From Nocardia pseudobrasiliensis NBRC 108224 (GTDB lineage: Bacteria > Actinomycetota > Actinomycetes > Mycobacteriales > Mycobacteriaceae): 64,000 bases of DNA. The stretch is from NCBI RefSeq assembly GCF_001613105.1, contig NZ_BDBS01000027.1:1-64000 (forward strand), written 5' to 3'. Positions 36,540-44,808 of this stretch are shown here, one piece after another. The translations under genes were made by a program, and so were the position numbers. Within the stretch, counting starts at the first letter, position 1, and every line of letters begins with the position of its first letter. Below the pieces are notes generated by a model. That model was not told the DNA's origin, did not search any database, and saw only the letters and a list, made by a program, of their open reading frames with translations.

Positions 36540-38093
36540 GTGACATCCCCCAGCACCTTGCGTTCCGGTGCGCTCTCCCTGGCTTCCAGCGTGGTGATCG
36601 GCGTGGCGTCGGCCGGTCCCGCCTACAGCATCACCGCCACACTCGGCCTGGTCGCCGCCGCGGTCGGATTGCACGCGCCCGTCATCGTCCTGATCGCCTT
36701 CGTGCCGATGTTGCTGGTGGCGATCGGTTATCGCGAACTCAATCAGGTGGAGCCGGATCCGGGGACCACCTTCGTCTGGGCCACCCGCGCGTTCGGGCCC
36801 TTCACCGGATGGATGTCGGGCTGGGCGATCGTGGTGTCGGACCTGCTGGTGATGGCGAGTCTGGCGCAGATCAGCGCGCAATACACCTTCCTGCTGCTGG
36901 GCGCGCACGGGATCGGATCCGATCCGACCAGCGGCTGGGTGCTGCTGCTGGGCATCTGCTATCTGATCGTGATGACGCTGGTCGCGGTGTACGGCATCGA
37001 TGTGTCCGCGCGACTGCAGTCGGCGCTGCTGACCGTCGAATTCGGCATGCTCGTGGTGTTCTCGGTGGTCGCGCTGGTGCGTGTCGCGACCGGACACGCG
37101 CCCGCCGGAGCGCGGATGCCGGAGCTGGCGTGGTTCGATCCGTTCGCGATCGGCACCTTCTCCGATTTCGTCACCGCAGTGCTGCTGATGGTGTTCATCT
37201 ACTGGGGCTGGGATTCGGCGGTGTCGGTGAATCAGGAGACCGTCGACCCGCGACGCACGCCCGGGCGCTCGGCAGTGTTGTCCACGATCACGCTGGTGAC
37301 GTTGTATCTACTGGTCACCGTGGCGAGCCAAGCCTTCGCCGGGGCCGGTCGCGACGGGCTGGGTCTGGCCAATCCGGAACATGTCGACGATGTGCTGGGC
37401 GCGCTGGGCGCGGCGGTCTTCGGCGAGGGCGCCCTGGGCGACGTCCTTGTGCGCCTGCTGTTTCTGATGGTGCTCACCTCGGCGGCGGCCTCCACCCAGA
37501 CCACGATCCTGCCGACCGCGCGCACGACCTATTCGATGGCGGTGCATCACGCGCTGCCCAAGGCGTTCGGCCGCATCGATCCGCGCTGGCTCACCCCGAC
37601 GTTCTCGACCGTCGTCTTCGGCGGATTGTCGGTGGCGCTGTACGTTCTGCTGAATTTCGTCTCCGGCGGCCGGTTGATCAGCGAGGCGGTCACCGCGATC
37701 GGCATCTCCATCGGGCTGTACTACGGCCTGACCGGACTCAGTTGCGCCTGGCTGCATCGGCGCGAATTCACCGCCGACGCACGGACTTTGCTGATCAAGG
37801 GCATCCTGCCCGCGCTGGGCGGCTTCGCGCTGCTGTTCGCGGCGGGCTGGACGGCCGTCACCTCGTGCGACGCGGGATCCGACGGCGCGGCCTGGGCGAT
37901 GCCGTTCCCGCCGCACTGGCGGATCGGGGCGATCTTCCTGCTCGGGGTCGGCACGCTGCTGATCGGCATCCCGATCTATCTGGTGCTGGCGAAGGTGATG
38001 CCGAGATTCTTCCGCGGCGAGGTGCTGGCGCGGCGACTGCCCGCGCCCTCGGACACCATCATCGCCGAGGATGCGGCCGTCACGAATACCTAA
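36540..38093 (+). CDS. APC-superfamily amino-acid permease
   Basis: A 517-residue protein with about 12-13 membrane helices. The first helix motif SSVVIGVASAGPAYSITATLG carries the unwound Gly-rich stretch of APC transporters, and YWGWDSAVSVNQETVDPRR follows near helix 6. It probably imports an amino acid or amine by proton symport. It overlaps the convergent CocE gene by 4 bp. Confidence 0.85.
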   Translation: MTSPSTLRSGALSLASSVVIGVASAGPAYSITATLGLVAAAVGLHAPVIVLIAFVPMLLVAIGYRELNQVEPDPGTTFVWATRAFGPFTGWMSGWAIVVSDLLVMASLAQISAQYTFLLLGAHGIGSDPTSGWVLLLGICYLIVMTLVAVYGIDVSARLQSALLTVEFGMLVVFSVVALVRVATGHAPAGARMPELAWFDPFAIGTFSDFVTAVLLMVFIYWGWDSAVSVNQETVDPRRTPGRSAVLSTITLVTLYLLVTVASQAFAGAGRDGLGLANPEHVDDVLGALGAAVFGEGALGDVLVRLLFLMVLTSAAASTQTTILPTARTTYSMAVHHALPKAFGRIDPRWLTPTFSTVVFGGLSVALYVLLNFVSGGRLISEAVTAIGISIGLYYGLTGLSCAWLHRREFTADARTLLIKGILPALGGFALLFAAGWTAVTSCDAGSDGAAWAMPFPPHWRIGAIFLLGVGTLLIGIPIYLVLAKVMPRFFRGEVLARRLPAPSDTIIAEDAAVTNT

Positions 38094-40024
38094 CGCGGCA
38101 GCGGGAATTCACTCTTTCCGTTGTCACCCGCCGGAATGATCGGCAGCACCACCGAGGAGGGGTGGTCGGCGTCGTGCAGGATGGTCTGGGTGGCGCCCTG
38201 GGTCGCGGCGCTCTGACCGAACGGCTCACCGGTATTCGGATTGGGCGCGTATTGCGGATAGTCGCTCGAGGAGATCTCGACGCGAATCCGCGAGCCCGCC
38301 TTGATCAGGTAGCTGCTCGGCCAGATCTTGATCGTGTACTGATAGGGCTGTCCGGGCACGATCGGTGTGGGCTTGTCCAATGATTCGCGGAACGCCGCGC
38401 GAATGATCCCGTTGTTCAGATTGATCGACGACCCGTCCGGCGCGACCGCGACCAGTTTGGCGGTGAAGTCGGTATCGGGCGCGGTCGAGGAGGCCCACAG
38501 TTTCACATCGGTGGGCCCGGTGATCTCGGTATCGGTGGCCAGCGGTTCGGTGGTGTAGGTCAGCACATCCGAACGCTGTTCCACCACATACTGATCGAAC
38601 GGTCCCTGCGGTCCGCTGCTCGCCCCGCAACAGGAATGCCCGCCCGCGCTGGGCACCGGATTCAGTGGGTCGTAGTAGTAATGATCCGGCTGCTGCGGAT
38701 CCTTCGGCGCGTCGGCGGTCAGCGCGCCCGCGCGGCCCGCGGCGCTCGAACCACCGTTGCCGGACAGGTAATACGTCGTCCAGCGAGTGTTCGGCAGCGG
38801 CCAGGCATCCGCGGTCTTCCAGCGATTGGCGCCCATGACGAAGTAGTCCACGCGTGGCTGCCCGGAGACCTGATTGTCCTTGCCCTTCAGGAAATGGTCG
38901 TACCAGGCCAGCATCAGCTCGTTGATCGGGCTGTTGCCGCCGGGCCCGCCGTCGAGCATCGGGGCCGACACATGTGAACCCGGACGGCCCCAGCCCACGT
39001 GATCCCACGGTCCGATCACCAGGCGCTGATTGCGACGCGCGTCGTCGCTGCCGCCGCGGGCCACCATGCCCGAGAAGTTCTCCACCCCGCCCGCGAGAAA
39101 CGCGTCGTACCAACCCTCCATATCGAGCACCGGAACCTTCACCGCGGAATACCGGTCGCGAATGCTCCACTGCTTCCAGTAGTCATCGCGGGTGGAATGG
39201 CGGATCCAGTCGAAGAACCAGGGCGCCACGGCCGGATCGCCCGGATGCATGGGCGGGAACTGTTGGTACGGGCGAAAAGCCAGCCAGCGGCTGTAGTCGG
39301 CGCCGTCGGCTTGCAGTTGCTTCGCGGTGCCGGTGTCGCCGCGATTGGTCGCCGCGGAGGTCGCGATCGTCTCCATGGCCCAGGGTTCGACGAAGGCCAG
39401 TCGGAACGCGCCGCCGTCGTAGGTCCAGCCGTCGTAGTAGTCGGAGGAGGTGTTGGCGGGCACGATCGTGGTCAGATGCGGTGGCGTCTCCACCGCGGCC
39501 AGCCACTGGGTTGCCCCGACATAGGACGAGCCGTACATGCCGACCTTGCCGTTGGAACCCGGCAGCGCCGCGGCCCACTCCACCGAGTCGTATCCGTCCG
39601 TGCGATCGTTGGCGAATTCGACGAACGTTCCGGCCGACGCGCCCTGGCCCCGAATATCCTGCACCACAACCAGATAGCAGTGCGAGGCGAACCAGTCCGG
39701 CGTCTGATATCGGGACGGCTGGATCTGCGCCGCCGCCTTGCCGTATTGGGTGCGCATCAAGATCACCGGTACCGGATCGGCGCTCTGCGGCCGATACACA
39801 TCCGCCTTCAGCACCACACCGTCACGCATGGTCGCCGGGACATTCTCCTGTTTGGTGACCGAGCACGACCCGCGGCCCTCGGCCGGTGGCCATGGCCCCG
39901 CCGCCGCGGTCTGACCCCCGCCCCGCGTTCCGGATCCGCCGCAACCGCTCACAACCAGGACAGCGATCGCCGCGAGGGCACTGCCGCGAAAGACTCGGTT
40001 GTGTCGCATCCGCTGCCACAACAT
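38090..40024 (-). CDS. CocE/NonD-family hydrolase lipoprotein
   Basis: A 644-residue secreted hydrolase. The signal peptide ends in the lipobox VVSGC. The alpha/beta core has the nucleophile elbow GMYGSSYVG (Ser), the Asp in MEGWYDAFLAGG and the His in GPWDHVGWG. A C-terminal jelly-roll (X-Pro dipeptidyl-peptidase C-terminal type) follows (ITGPTDVKLWASSTAPDTDF). The family includes cocaine esterase, alpha-amino-acid ester hydrolases and dipeptidyl peptidases. The ATG at 40024 is set by TACCGT 6 nt upstream; ATG 40009 is possible. Confidence 0.87.
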   Translation of the reverse strand: MLWQRMRHNRVFRGSALAAIAVLVVSGCGGSGTRGGGQTAAAGPWPPAEGRGSCSVTKQENVPATMRDGVVLKADVYRPQSADPVPVILMRTQYGKAAAQIQPSRYQTPDWFASHCYLVVVQDIRGQGASAGTFVEFANDRTDGYDSVEWAAALPGSNGKVGMYGSSYVGATQWLAAVETPPHLTTIVPANTSSDYYDGWTYDGGAFRLAFVEPWAMETIATSAATNRGDTGTAKQLQADGADYSRWLAFRPYQQFPPMHPGDPAVAPWFFDWIRHSTRDDYWKQWSIRDRYSAVKVPVLDMEGWYDAFLAGGVENFSGMVARGGSDDARRNQRLVIGPWDHVGWGRPGSHVSAPMLDGGPGGNSPINELMLAWYDHFLKGKDNQVSGQPRVDYFVMGANRWKTADAWPLPNTRWTTYYLSGNGGSSAAGRAGALTADAPKDPQQPDHYYYDPLNPVPSAGGHSCCGASSGPQGPFDQYVVEQRSDVLTYTTEPLATDTEITGPTDVKLWASSTAPDTDFTAKLVAVAPDGSSINLNNGIIRAAFRESLDKPTPIVPGQPYQYTIKIWPSSYLIKAGSRIRVEISSSDYPQYAPNPNTGEPFGQSAATQGATQTILHDADHPSSVVLPIIPAGDNGKSEFPLPR

Positions 40025-40030
40025 CAGGCG

Positions 40031-40036
40031 ACGGTA
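40031..40036 (-). promoter_or_regulatory. -10 element TACCGT of the CocE gene
   Basis: TACCGT on the minus strand ends 6 nt before the ATG at 40024. Confidence 0.5.
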
Positions 40037-40075
40037 GCACCGAATGGAACCATCCGGCACGGGGTTTCGCGATCT

Positions 40076-41599
40076 TCACCCCGACTTTCCGACGCCATCG
40101 GTCCCGCTGCCGAACCAGGCGGTGAGGGCGTCGGTCATGGCCCCGGGATCCGCGGTGGTCGCGACGATGTGACCGTCGGGCCGGATCAGCGTCGCCGACG
40201 CGTCCAAGTCGGTGGGATCGGTTGCCAGATAGCGGATTCGGGTGAACCAGCCGGTAGCCAGCGCGGCGAAGCGATGGTCCGGGGTGGCGTCCAGGAGCAG
40301 GCCGTGACCGGACCGGGCGTGCTCGGCGAGGCGGGTGCCGTCGGGCAGCTCGCGATCGGGCGCGCGTCGGCCCGCGCCCGGGCCCAGTTCGTAGCGGATG
40401 GACAGACCCGAGATGTCCTCGGACAGCATGCGATTCGCATCGGGCAGCCGCAGCAGCCGCGTCATGGTCTCGCGCAGGGCGGGCATATCGACGTCGGGGT
40501 GGGTCAGCACACCCTGCGCCCGGGTGTTGGCCAGCACCGCCGCACCCACCGGATGGCGCTCCCTGTGATAGCTGTCCAACAGGCCGGGCGGGGCCCAGCC
40601 GTGCACCGCCGCGGCGAGCTTCCACCCCAGATTGAACGCGTCCTGCAGTCCCAGACCCATCCCCTGCCCGCCGAGCGGCGAATGGATATGGGCGGCGTCG
40701 CCCGCCAGGAACACCCGTCCGCTGCGATAGGACTCGACCTGGCGGGTCGCGTCGGTGAACCGCGAGCCCGAACGCAGTTCACCCAGTTCGATATCCGGCC
40801 CGAAGCCGCTCCGCAGCGCCCGCTGCACCTCCTCGCGAGTGATCTCCTCGTCGCGGCCCACGTGCTGATCGCGGCCGGAACCGAACAGGAACCGGTAGAG
40901 CCCGGCGCGCAGCGGGAGCAGGAAGACGAAATCGGTACGGGTCGGATCGAATTCGGGCATCGCCCACGACTCGGCCACTCCGGCGGGCTTGCGGGCCAGT
41001 GTGATATCGCAGACCACCGCCGTGTAGCGGCCGTCGCGCCCGGGAAACGGCACGCCCACCAGCTTGCGCACCGTACTGCGGCCGCCGTCCGCGCCGACGA
41101 GATAGCGTGCGGTGCATCGGTATTCGTCGCCATCTGCGGCCAGCAGCGCGACCACACCGTCGTCGTCGGCCGATATCCCGGCCTCGATCGCGATCAGTTC
41201 GTGACCGCGTCGTGGCGCGCCGCCGTATCCGGCCAGCACCGCCTCCAGCGCCCGCTCGACATCGGCCTGCACGATGCCGATCTGATAGGCGAAGCGGCTG
41301 TCGAGCGCCGAATAGTCCAGCGGGATACCCGCGTAGTGCCCGGCGGTCAGCTTGGTGAACGCCAGCTCGAGCATCGGATCCAGCCAGCCGCGCCAGTCCA
41401 GGATCTCCGCCGAGCGCGGTTGCAGATTCAGCGCCTTGGTCTGTCGGCTGCGTTCGTGGTCGCGATCCACGATCACGACCCGCACACCGGCCAGGGCGAG
41501 CTCGTCGGCCAGCATCAACCCGGTCGGCCCCGCCCCAACGATCAGGACATCGGTGTCGGGTGCACCCATACCCTCCAGCTTGCCCAACCGATCCCCCAC
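40076..41599 (-). CDS. Class A FAD-dependent monooxygenase
   Basis: A 507-residue flavoprotein hydroxylase. It has the FAD motif VLIVGAGPTGLMLADELALAG near residue 18, the DG motif LVGADGGRSTVRKLVG, and the second FAD motif GRVFLAGDAAHIHSPLGGQG. The C-terminal extension resembles aromatic polyketide hydroxylases. The family uses NAD(P)H and oxygen to hydroxylate phenols, polyketides and drugs such as rifampicin; the substrate here is undetermined. It starts at GTG with AAAGGAG 7 nt upstream, a strong ribosome site that decides the start. It lies 19 bp downstream of the YcaQ-like gene and is probably co-transcribed. Confidence 0.87.
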   Translation of the reverse strand: MGDRLGKLEGMGAPDTDVLIVGAGPTGLMLADELALAGVRVVIVDRDHERSRQTKALNLQPRSAEILDWRGWLDPMLELAFTKLTAGHYAGIPLDYSALDSRFAYQIGIVQADVERALEAVLAGYGGAPRRGHELIAIEAGISADDDGVVALLAADGDEYRCTARYLVGADGGRSTVRKLVGVPFPGRDGRYTAVVCDITLARKPAGVAESWAMPEFDPTRTDFVFLLPLRAGLYRFLFGSGRDQHVGRDEEITREEVQRALRSGFGPDIELGELRSGSRFTDATRQVESYRSGRVFLAGDAAHIHSPLGGQGMGLGLQDAFNLGWKLAAAVHGWAPPGLLDSYHRERHPVGAAVLANTRAQGVLTHPDVDMPALRETMTRLLRLPDANRMLSEDISGLSIRYELGPGAGRRAPDRELPDGTRLAEHARSGHGLLLDATPDHRFAALATGWFTRIRYLATDPTDLDASATLIRPDGHIVATTADPGAMTDALTAWFGSGTDGVGKSG

Positions 41600-41618
41600 G
41601 CCGCCACTCCTTTACGTA

Positions 41619-42839
41619 TCAGCTCACCGCGATCGCGGCGTGGCTCAACGCGTCGGCCAGATCGCCGCGCTCACCCACCTCGATGGTGTCCAATTCCAGC
41701 CAATCGGCCATCTCGCGCAGCGCCCGGGCCAGCTCCGCGATCACATACGGCGAATTCCATCCCGGTTCGGCGAACGCACCCGGCACCAGCAGCCGCCCGC
41801 TCGCGCGCTCGGCCCGCAGATCCACCCGCGCGACCAGTTCACCGTCGAGCAGGAACGGGAAGACGTAATAGCCGTGCACCCGTTTGGCTTCCGGGGTGTA
41901 GATCTCGATGCGGTAGTGGAAATCGAAGATCCGCTCGGTGCGCGGCCGGAAGAAGATCAGCGGATCGAAGGGGCACAGCAGCGCCGCGCCGGTCACCCGG
42001 CGCGGCGTGCGCGCCCCGGCCGCCAGATACGCGACCCGATCCCAGCCGGGCACCCGCACCTGTTCGAGTTCGCCCGCATCGACCAGTTCGGCCAGGGCCG
42101 GTTCGGTCTGACGCCGGTGCAGCCGGTAATAGTCGCGCAGATCGGGTTCGGTGCCCACGCCCAAGGCCGTGGCGGCGCGACGCACCAATTCCCGCACCGC
42201 GTCCGGTTCGTCGACCCGGCGGGCCAGCACCTCCGGCGGCAGGACGCGCTCGGTGAGGTCGTAGTGACGCTGGAAGCCAACCCGCTTGTCCACCGACAGC
42301 TCGCCGGTGGCGAACAGTACCTCGCAGACCACCTTGGTATCGCTGTAGTTCCAGCCCCAGTGGTCCTTGCTGCGCGGCCGGTCCAGTTCCAGATGCCGCT
42401 CGACCTCACCGGCCGTACTCGCCCCGAATTCGCCGATCACATCCAGCACATCCTTGGGCAGGGAAGGGTTGCGGCGCAACACATTCTGCGCACCACCCCA
42501 GCGTCCGTTCCGATACTGCTCCATCCGCCACCGCATCAGCGGCCAATCCTCGACCGGGATCAGCGCCGCCTCGTGCGCCCAGTATTCGACCAGCCGCCGC
42601 GGTCGCCGCCCGCTGTGACTCCACGCCGCCTCGTCGAGCACCGTTCGGTCATACCCCCCGATACGACTGAACACCGGCGCGTAGTGCGCCCGCACCACCG
42701 CCGAAACCGAATCCAACTGCAGCAGTTGGGTTCGCTCCAGCGTTCGCAGAATCGAGCGGCGGTTGGGCGGCGACGCCGGGTGAGGCGTAGCGAATCCCTG
42801 GGCGGCCAGGGCGGTCCGGCGGGCCGCGGCGGCGGTCAT
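41619..42839 (-). CDS. YcaQ-like winged-helix protein (crosslink-repair glycosylase family)
   Basis: A 406-residue protein of the PF06224 family. It has the conserved N-terminal QLDSVSAVVRAHYAPVFSRI, the LVEYWAHEAALIP segment and late CPFDPLIFFRPRTERIFDFH with YYVFPFLLDGELVARVDL. E. coli YcaQ unhooks DNA interstrand crosslinks; in actinobacteria homologues such as AlkX/HldA protect producers of DNA-damaging natural products. The ATG at 42839 is used; GTG 42848 is equally possible. It lies directly upstream of the flavin monooxygenase on the same strand. Confidence 0.85.
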   Translation of the reverse strand: MTAAAARRTALAAQGFATPHPASPPNRRSILRTLERTQLLQLDSVSAVVRAHYAPVFSRIGGYDRTVLDEAAWSHSGRRPRRLVEYWAHEAALIPVEDWPLMRWRMEQYRNGRWGGAQNVLRRNPSLPKDVLDVIGEFGASTAGEVERHLELDRPRSKDHWGWNYSDTKVVCEVLFATGELSVDKRVGFQRHYDLTERVLPPEVLARRVDEPDAVRELVRRAATALGVGTEPDLRDYYRLHRRQTEPALAELVDAGELEQVRVPGWDRVAYLAAGARTPRRVTGAALLCPFDPLIFFRPRTERIFDFHYRIEIYTPEAKRVHGYYVFPFLLDGELVARVDLRAERASGRLLVPGAFAEPGWNSPYVIAELARALREMADWLELDTIEVGERGDLADALSHAAIAVS

Positions 42840-42878
42840 GGTGCGCACAGGCGAACCATGCCAGAGGGCACCGACAAG

Positions 42879-43709
42879 TTATGCCGTCGGCTGCACCCGG
42901 GCCGCCACGGCCTGTTCGACGACGGCGAGCGCGTCGACCGGAGTGCGGTGGGCGCCCTTCGCGTCCTGACCCAGCTGCGGCCAGCCCTTGCCGTCCGGAC
43001 CGCGCAGCTGGGTCCAGATGTCGCGGGTCTTCTCCAGCAGTTCGCGCTGCTCGGCCTCGTTCAATGCGGACATGAGTTCCTCCTCCATTCCCACGCCGCA
43101 CTGTGCGGCGAAGTCTTCCGGCGACATCCCGTTGGCGGCGTTCATATCGCAGCTGCCGAAGGGCTGGCAGCCCTCGGGCAGGCCGCCGCCGAAGCCGTTG
43201 CCGTCGGTGTACTGATGGGCGATCTGGCCGGGCAGGTTGGGATTTCGGCCGTAGCCCGCGCCGATCAGACGCAGACCGTCCGGGCGGTCGGACCACATGC
43301 CGAACAGATCGCCGGTATTGGCGTAGCCGATCACCCGTCGGGGGTCGCCGAGCCAGTCGGCCAGTTCCCAGTAGGCGCGGTTGATGCCGTCGGACTGATC
43401 GCCGCTCGGATTGCCGCCGGATTCGACGTCGATCATCGTGATCATGCGCGGATGCGGTCCGCCGCAGCCGGCCACCATATCGCGATGGGTGCGCACCGTC
43501 TCGGCCCAGTTGGGCCGCCAGTAGAAGTAGACTATGAAGCAGGCCAGGCGCCCCTCGTCGGCGGCAGCCGTGGCCCAGGCGTAGTTCGCGGCGAAGTTGG
43601 GATCCCGGAAGGTTCCGTCGTTGGAACGGAAACTCAGGATTCGGTACGGGTAGGAATCGTCTACCGGTGCCTGAAAGTACGAGACATCGGCAAAGAGACT
43701 GTCCACCAT
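42879..43709 (-). CDS. Phage-endolysin-like muramidase (GH25-like)
   Basis: A 276-residue protein with no signal peptide. Residues about 1-195 resemble a GH25-type lysozyme barrel: early FADVSYFQAP, an acidic strand ITMIDVESGG with Asp/Glu in catalytic position, and late QIAHQYTDGNG and CDMNAANG. The C-terminal 60 residues (DIWTQLRGPDGKGWPQLGQ) match the tail sequence found in actinobacteriophage lysins or tail proteins, from memory. Three ATGs stand in a row; the third (43709) has the best spacing from AAAGGA. No holin, integrase or other phage gene is nearby. Confidence 0.65.
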   Translation of the reverse strand: MVDSLFADVSYFQAPVDDSYPYRILSFRSNDGTFRDPNFAANYAWATAAADEGRLACFIVYFYWRPNWAETVRTHRDMVAGCGGPHPRMITMIDVESGGNPSGDQSDGINRAYWELADWLGDPRRVIGYANTGDLFGMWSDRPDGLRLIGAGYGRNPNLPGQIAHQYTDGNGFGGGLPEGCQPFGSCDMNAANGMSPEDFAAQCGVGMEEELMSALNEAEQRELLEKTRDIWTQLRGPDGKGWPQLGQDAKGAHRTPVDALAVVEQAVAARVQPTA

Positions 43710-43779
43710 CATCATTCCTTTCGATCGGCGTTGCGATCAGTTTCCGAGGCGGGCATCTCAGCGGCGTCTCATGCGCATT

Positions 43780-43800
43780 TCATCGGAAACAGACCGATGA
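43780..43800. promoter_or_regulatory. Inverted repeat TCATCGG-7-CCGATGA
   Basis: Perfect 7-bp arms at 43780-43786 and 43794-43800 in the divergent gap between the lysin-like gene and the IclR gene. Possible operator. Confidence 0.3.
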
Positions 43801-43930
43801 GGCCTTGCAGATGGTGTGAAACATCGTTGCAATCGGCCCCGATATGCGTGCATGATCGTCGCGCCGAGCGTGGCGGTCAGAAGCCGGTGGCCTTCCGCTC
43901 GGGGGTTTCGGACATCGGACCGACGGCATC

Positions 43931-43952
43931 CGGATCGTCCGAAAACGATCCG
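43931..43952. promoter_or_regulatory. Inverted repeat upstream of the IclR gene
   Basis: Perfect 8-bp arms CGGATCGT (43931-43938) and ACGATCCG (43945-43952) with a 6-nt spacer, 19 bp before the IclR ATG. A candidate autoregulatory site. Confidence 0.4.
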
Positions 43953-43971
43953 CGGCAGCGGGAGGTCGAAG

Positions 43972-44808
43972 ATGAACAGCGTGCAGGCTGTGACCAAGAA
44001 TGCGTCCGCGGGCGGGCGCAGTGTGCTGGAGGGCGCGTTCGCGCTGCTCGAAGCGCTTGCCGATGGTGAGGATCGCGGCTTGACCGATGCGGCCGCGGCC
44101 GCGGGTCTGCCCAAGGCGACCGCGCATCGGCTGCTCGATCAGCTCGTCGCACTCGGCGCGGTCGAACGCCGCGACGGGCGATATACGTTGGGGCCCCGCA
44201 CTTTCCGGCTCGGGCAGGCCTGGCGTCCGGCACGGCTGCTGCGGGCCGCGGCGGCGCGGCCGCTGGGTAAGCTCGCCGCCACCACCGAACGCGGCGGCTT
44301 CAGCCTGGCGGTGACCGAGGGCGGGCAGACCCTGCTGGTGGCCGGAATCGGGCGCGAGGTGAACGAGGCGTTCCCGCTGCGCGCGGGCGTACTGCTGCCG
44401 CCCGCCACGGCCGCGGAGAAGATTCTGCGAGCCACCGGCTTCGCCGAACCCCCCGAGGGCTGGTCACCGCGGGAGTGGACGCGCGCGACCCGCGCCGCCC
44501 GCGACCGCGGCTTGGCCTACGACCTGGATATGCGCTACGTCGGCGTGGCGTGTGTGGCCGCGCCGGTACACGCGCCCTCGGGCGCGGTGGTGGCCGCGCT
44601 GGCCGCGAGCACCTTCGATCTTCGTCAGGTCGATACCGTCGCCGAGGCCGTGCGCCGCAGCGCCGCACAGGTCGGCACCGAACTGGCCCGAATTCTGCGG
44701 GCCGAGCGGGCGGTCTCGCCGTGGACCGCCCGCGAGGCGTGGCCCGCGCTCGATCAGCCCGCGGTGGCGAACGGCTCGTCGCAGGCCAGCCACTCGCGCA
44801 CGGCCTGA
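43972..44808 (+). CDS. IclR-family transcriptional regulator
   Basis: A 278-residue IclR protein. The N-terminal winged helix (SVLEGAFALLEALADGED, then GLPKATAHRLLDQLVALGAV) is followed by the RYTLGPRTFRLGQAW linker and the C-terminal effector domain ending with the AALAASTFDLRQVD strand. The ATG at 43972 has GGAGG 6 nt upstream. The closest regulated gene could be the divergent lysin-like gene. Its last 55 bp overlap the convergent AfsR-like gene. Confidence 0.87.
   Translation: MNSVQAVTKNASAGGRSVLEGAFALLEALADGEDRGLTDAAAAAGLPKATAHRLLDQLVALGAVERRDGRYTLGPRTFRLGQAWRPARLLRAAAARPLGKLAATTERGGFSLAVTEGGQTLLVAGIGREVNEAFPLRAGVLLPPATAAEKILRATGFAEPPEGWSPREWTRATRAARDRGLAYDLDMRYVGVACVAAPVHAPSGAVVAALAASTFDLRQVDTVAEAVRRSAAQVGTELARILRAERAVSPWTAREAWPALDQPAVANGSSQASHSRTA

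Noticed and set aside
42879-43709. Prophage
   Set aside because: Only one lysin-like gene is present; no integrase, capsid, tail, holin or attachment repeats flank it.
38999-44069. Two very long plus-strand frames (1085 and 905 codons)
   Set aside because: They run opposite to CocE, monooxygenase, YcaQ and lysin genes, with typical shadow composition and no motifs.
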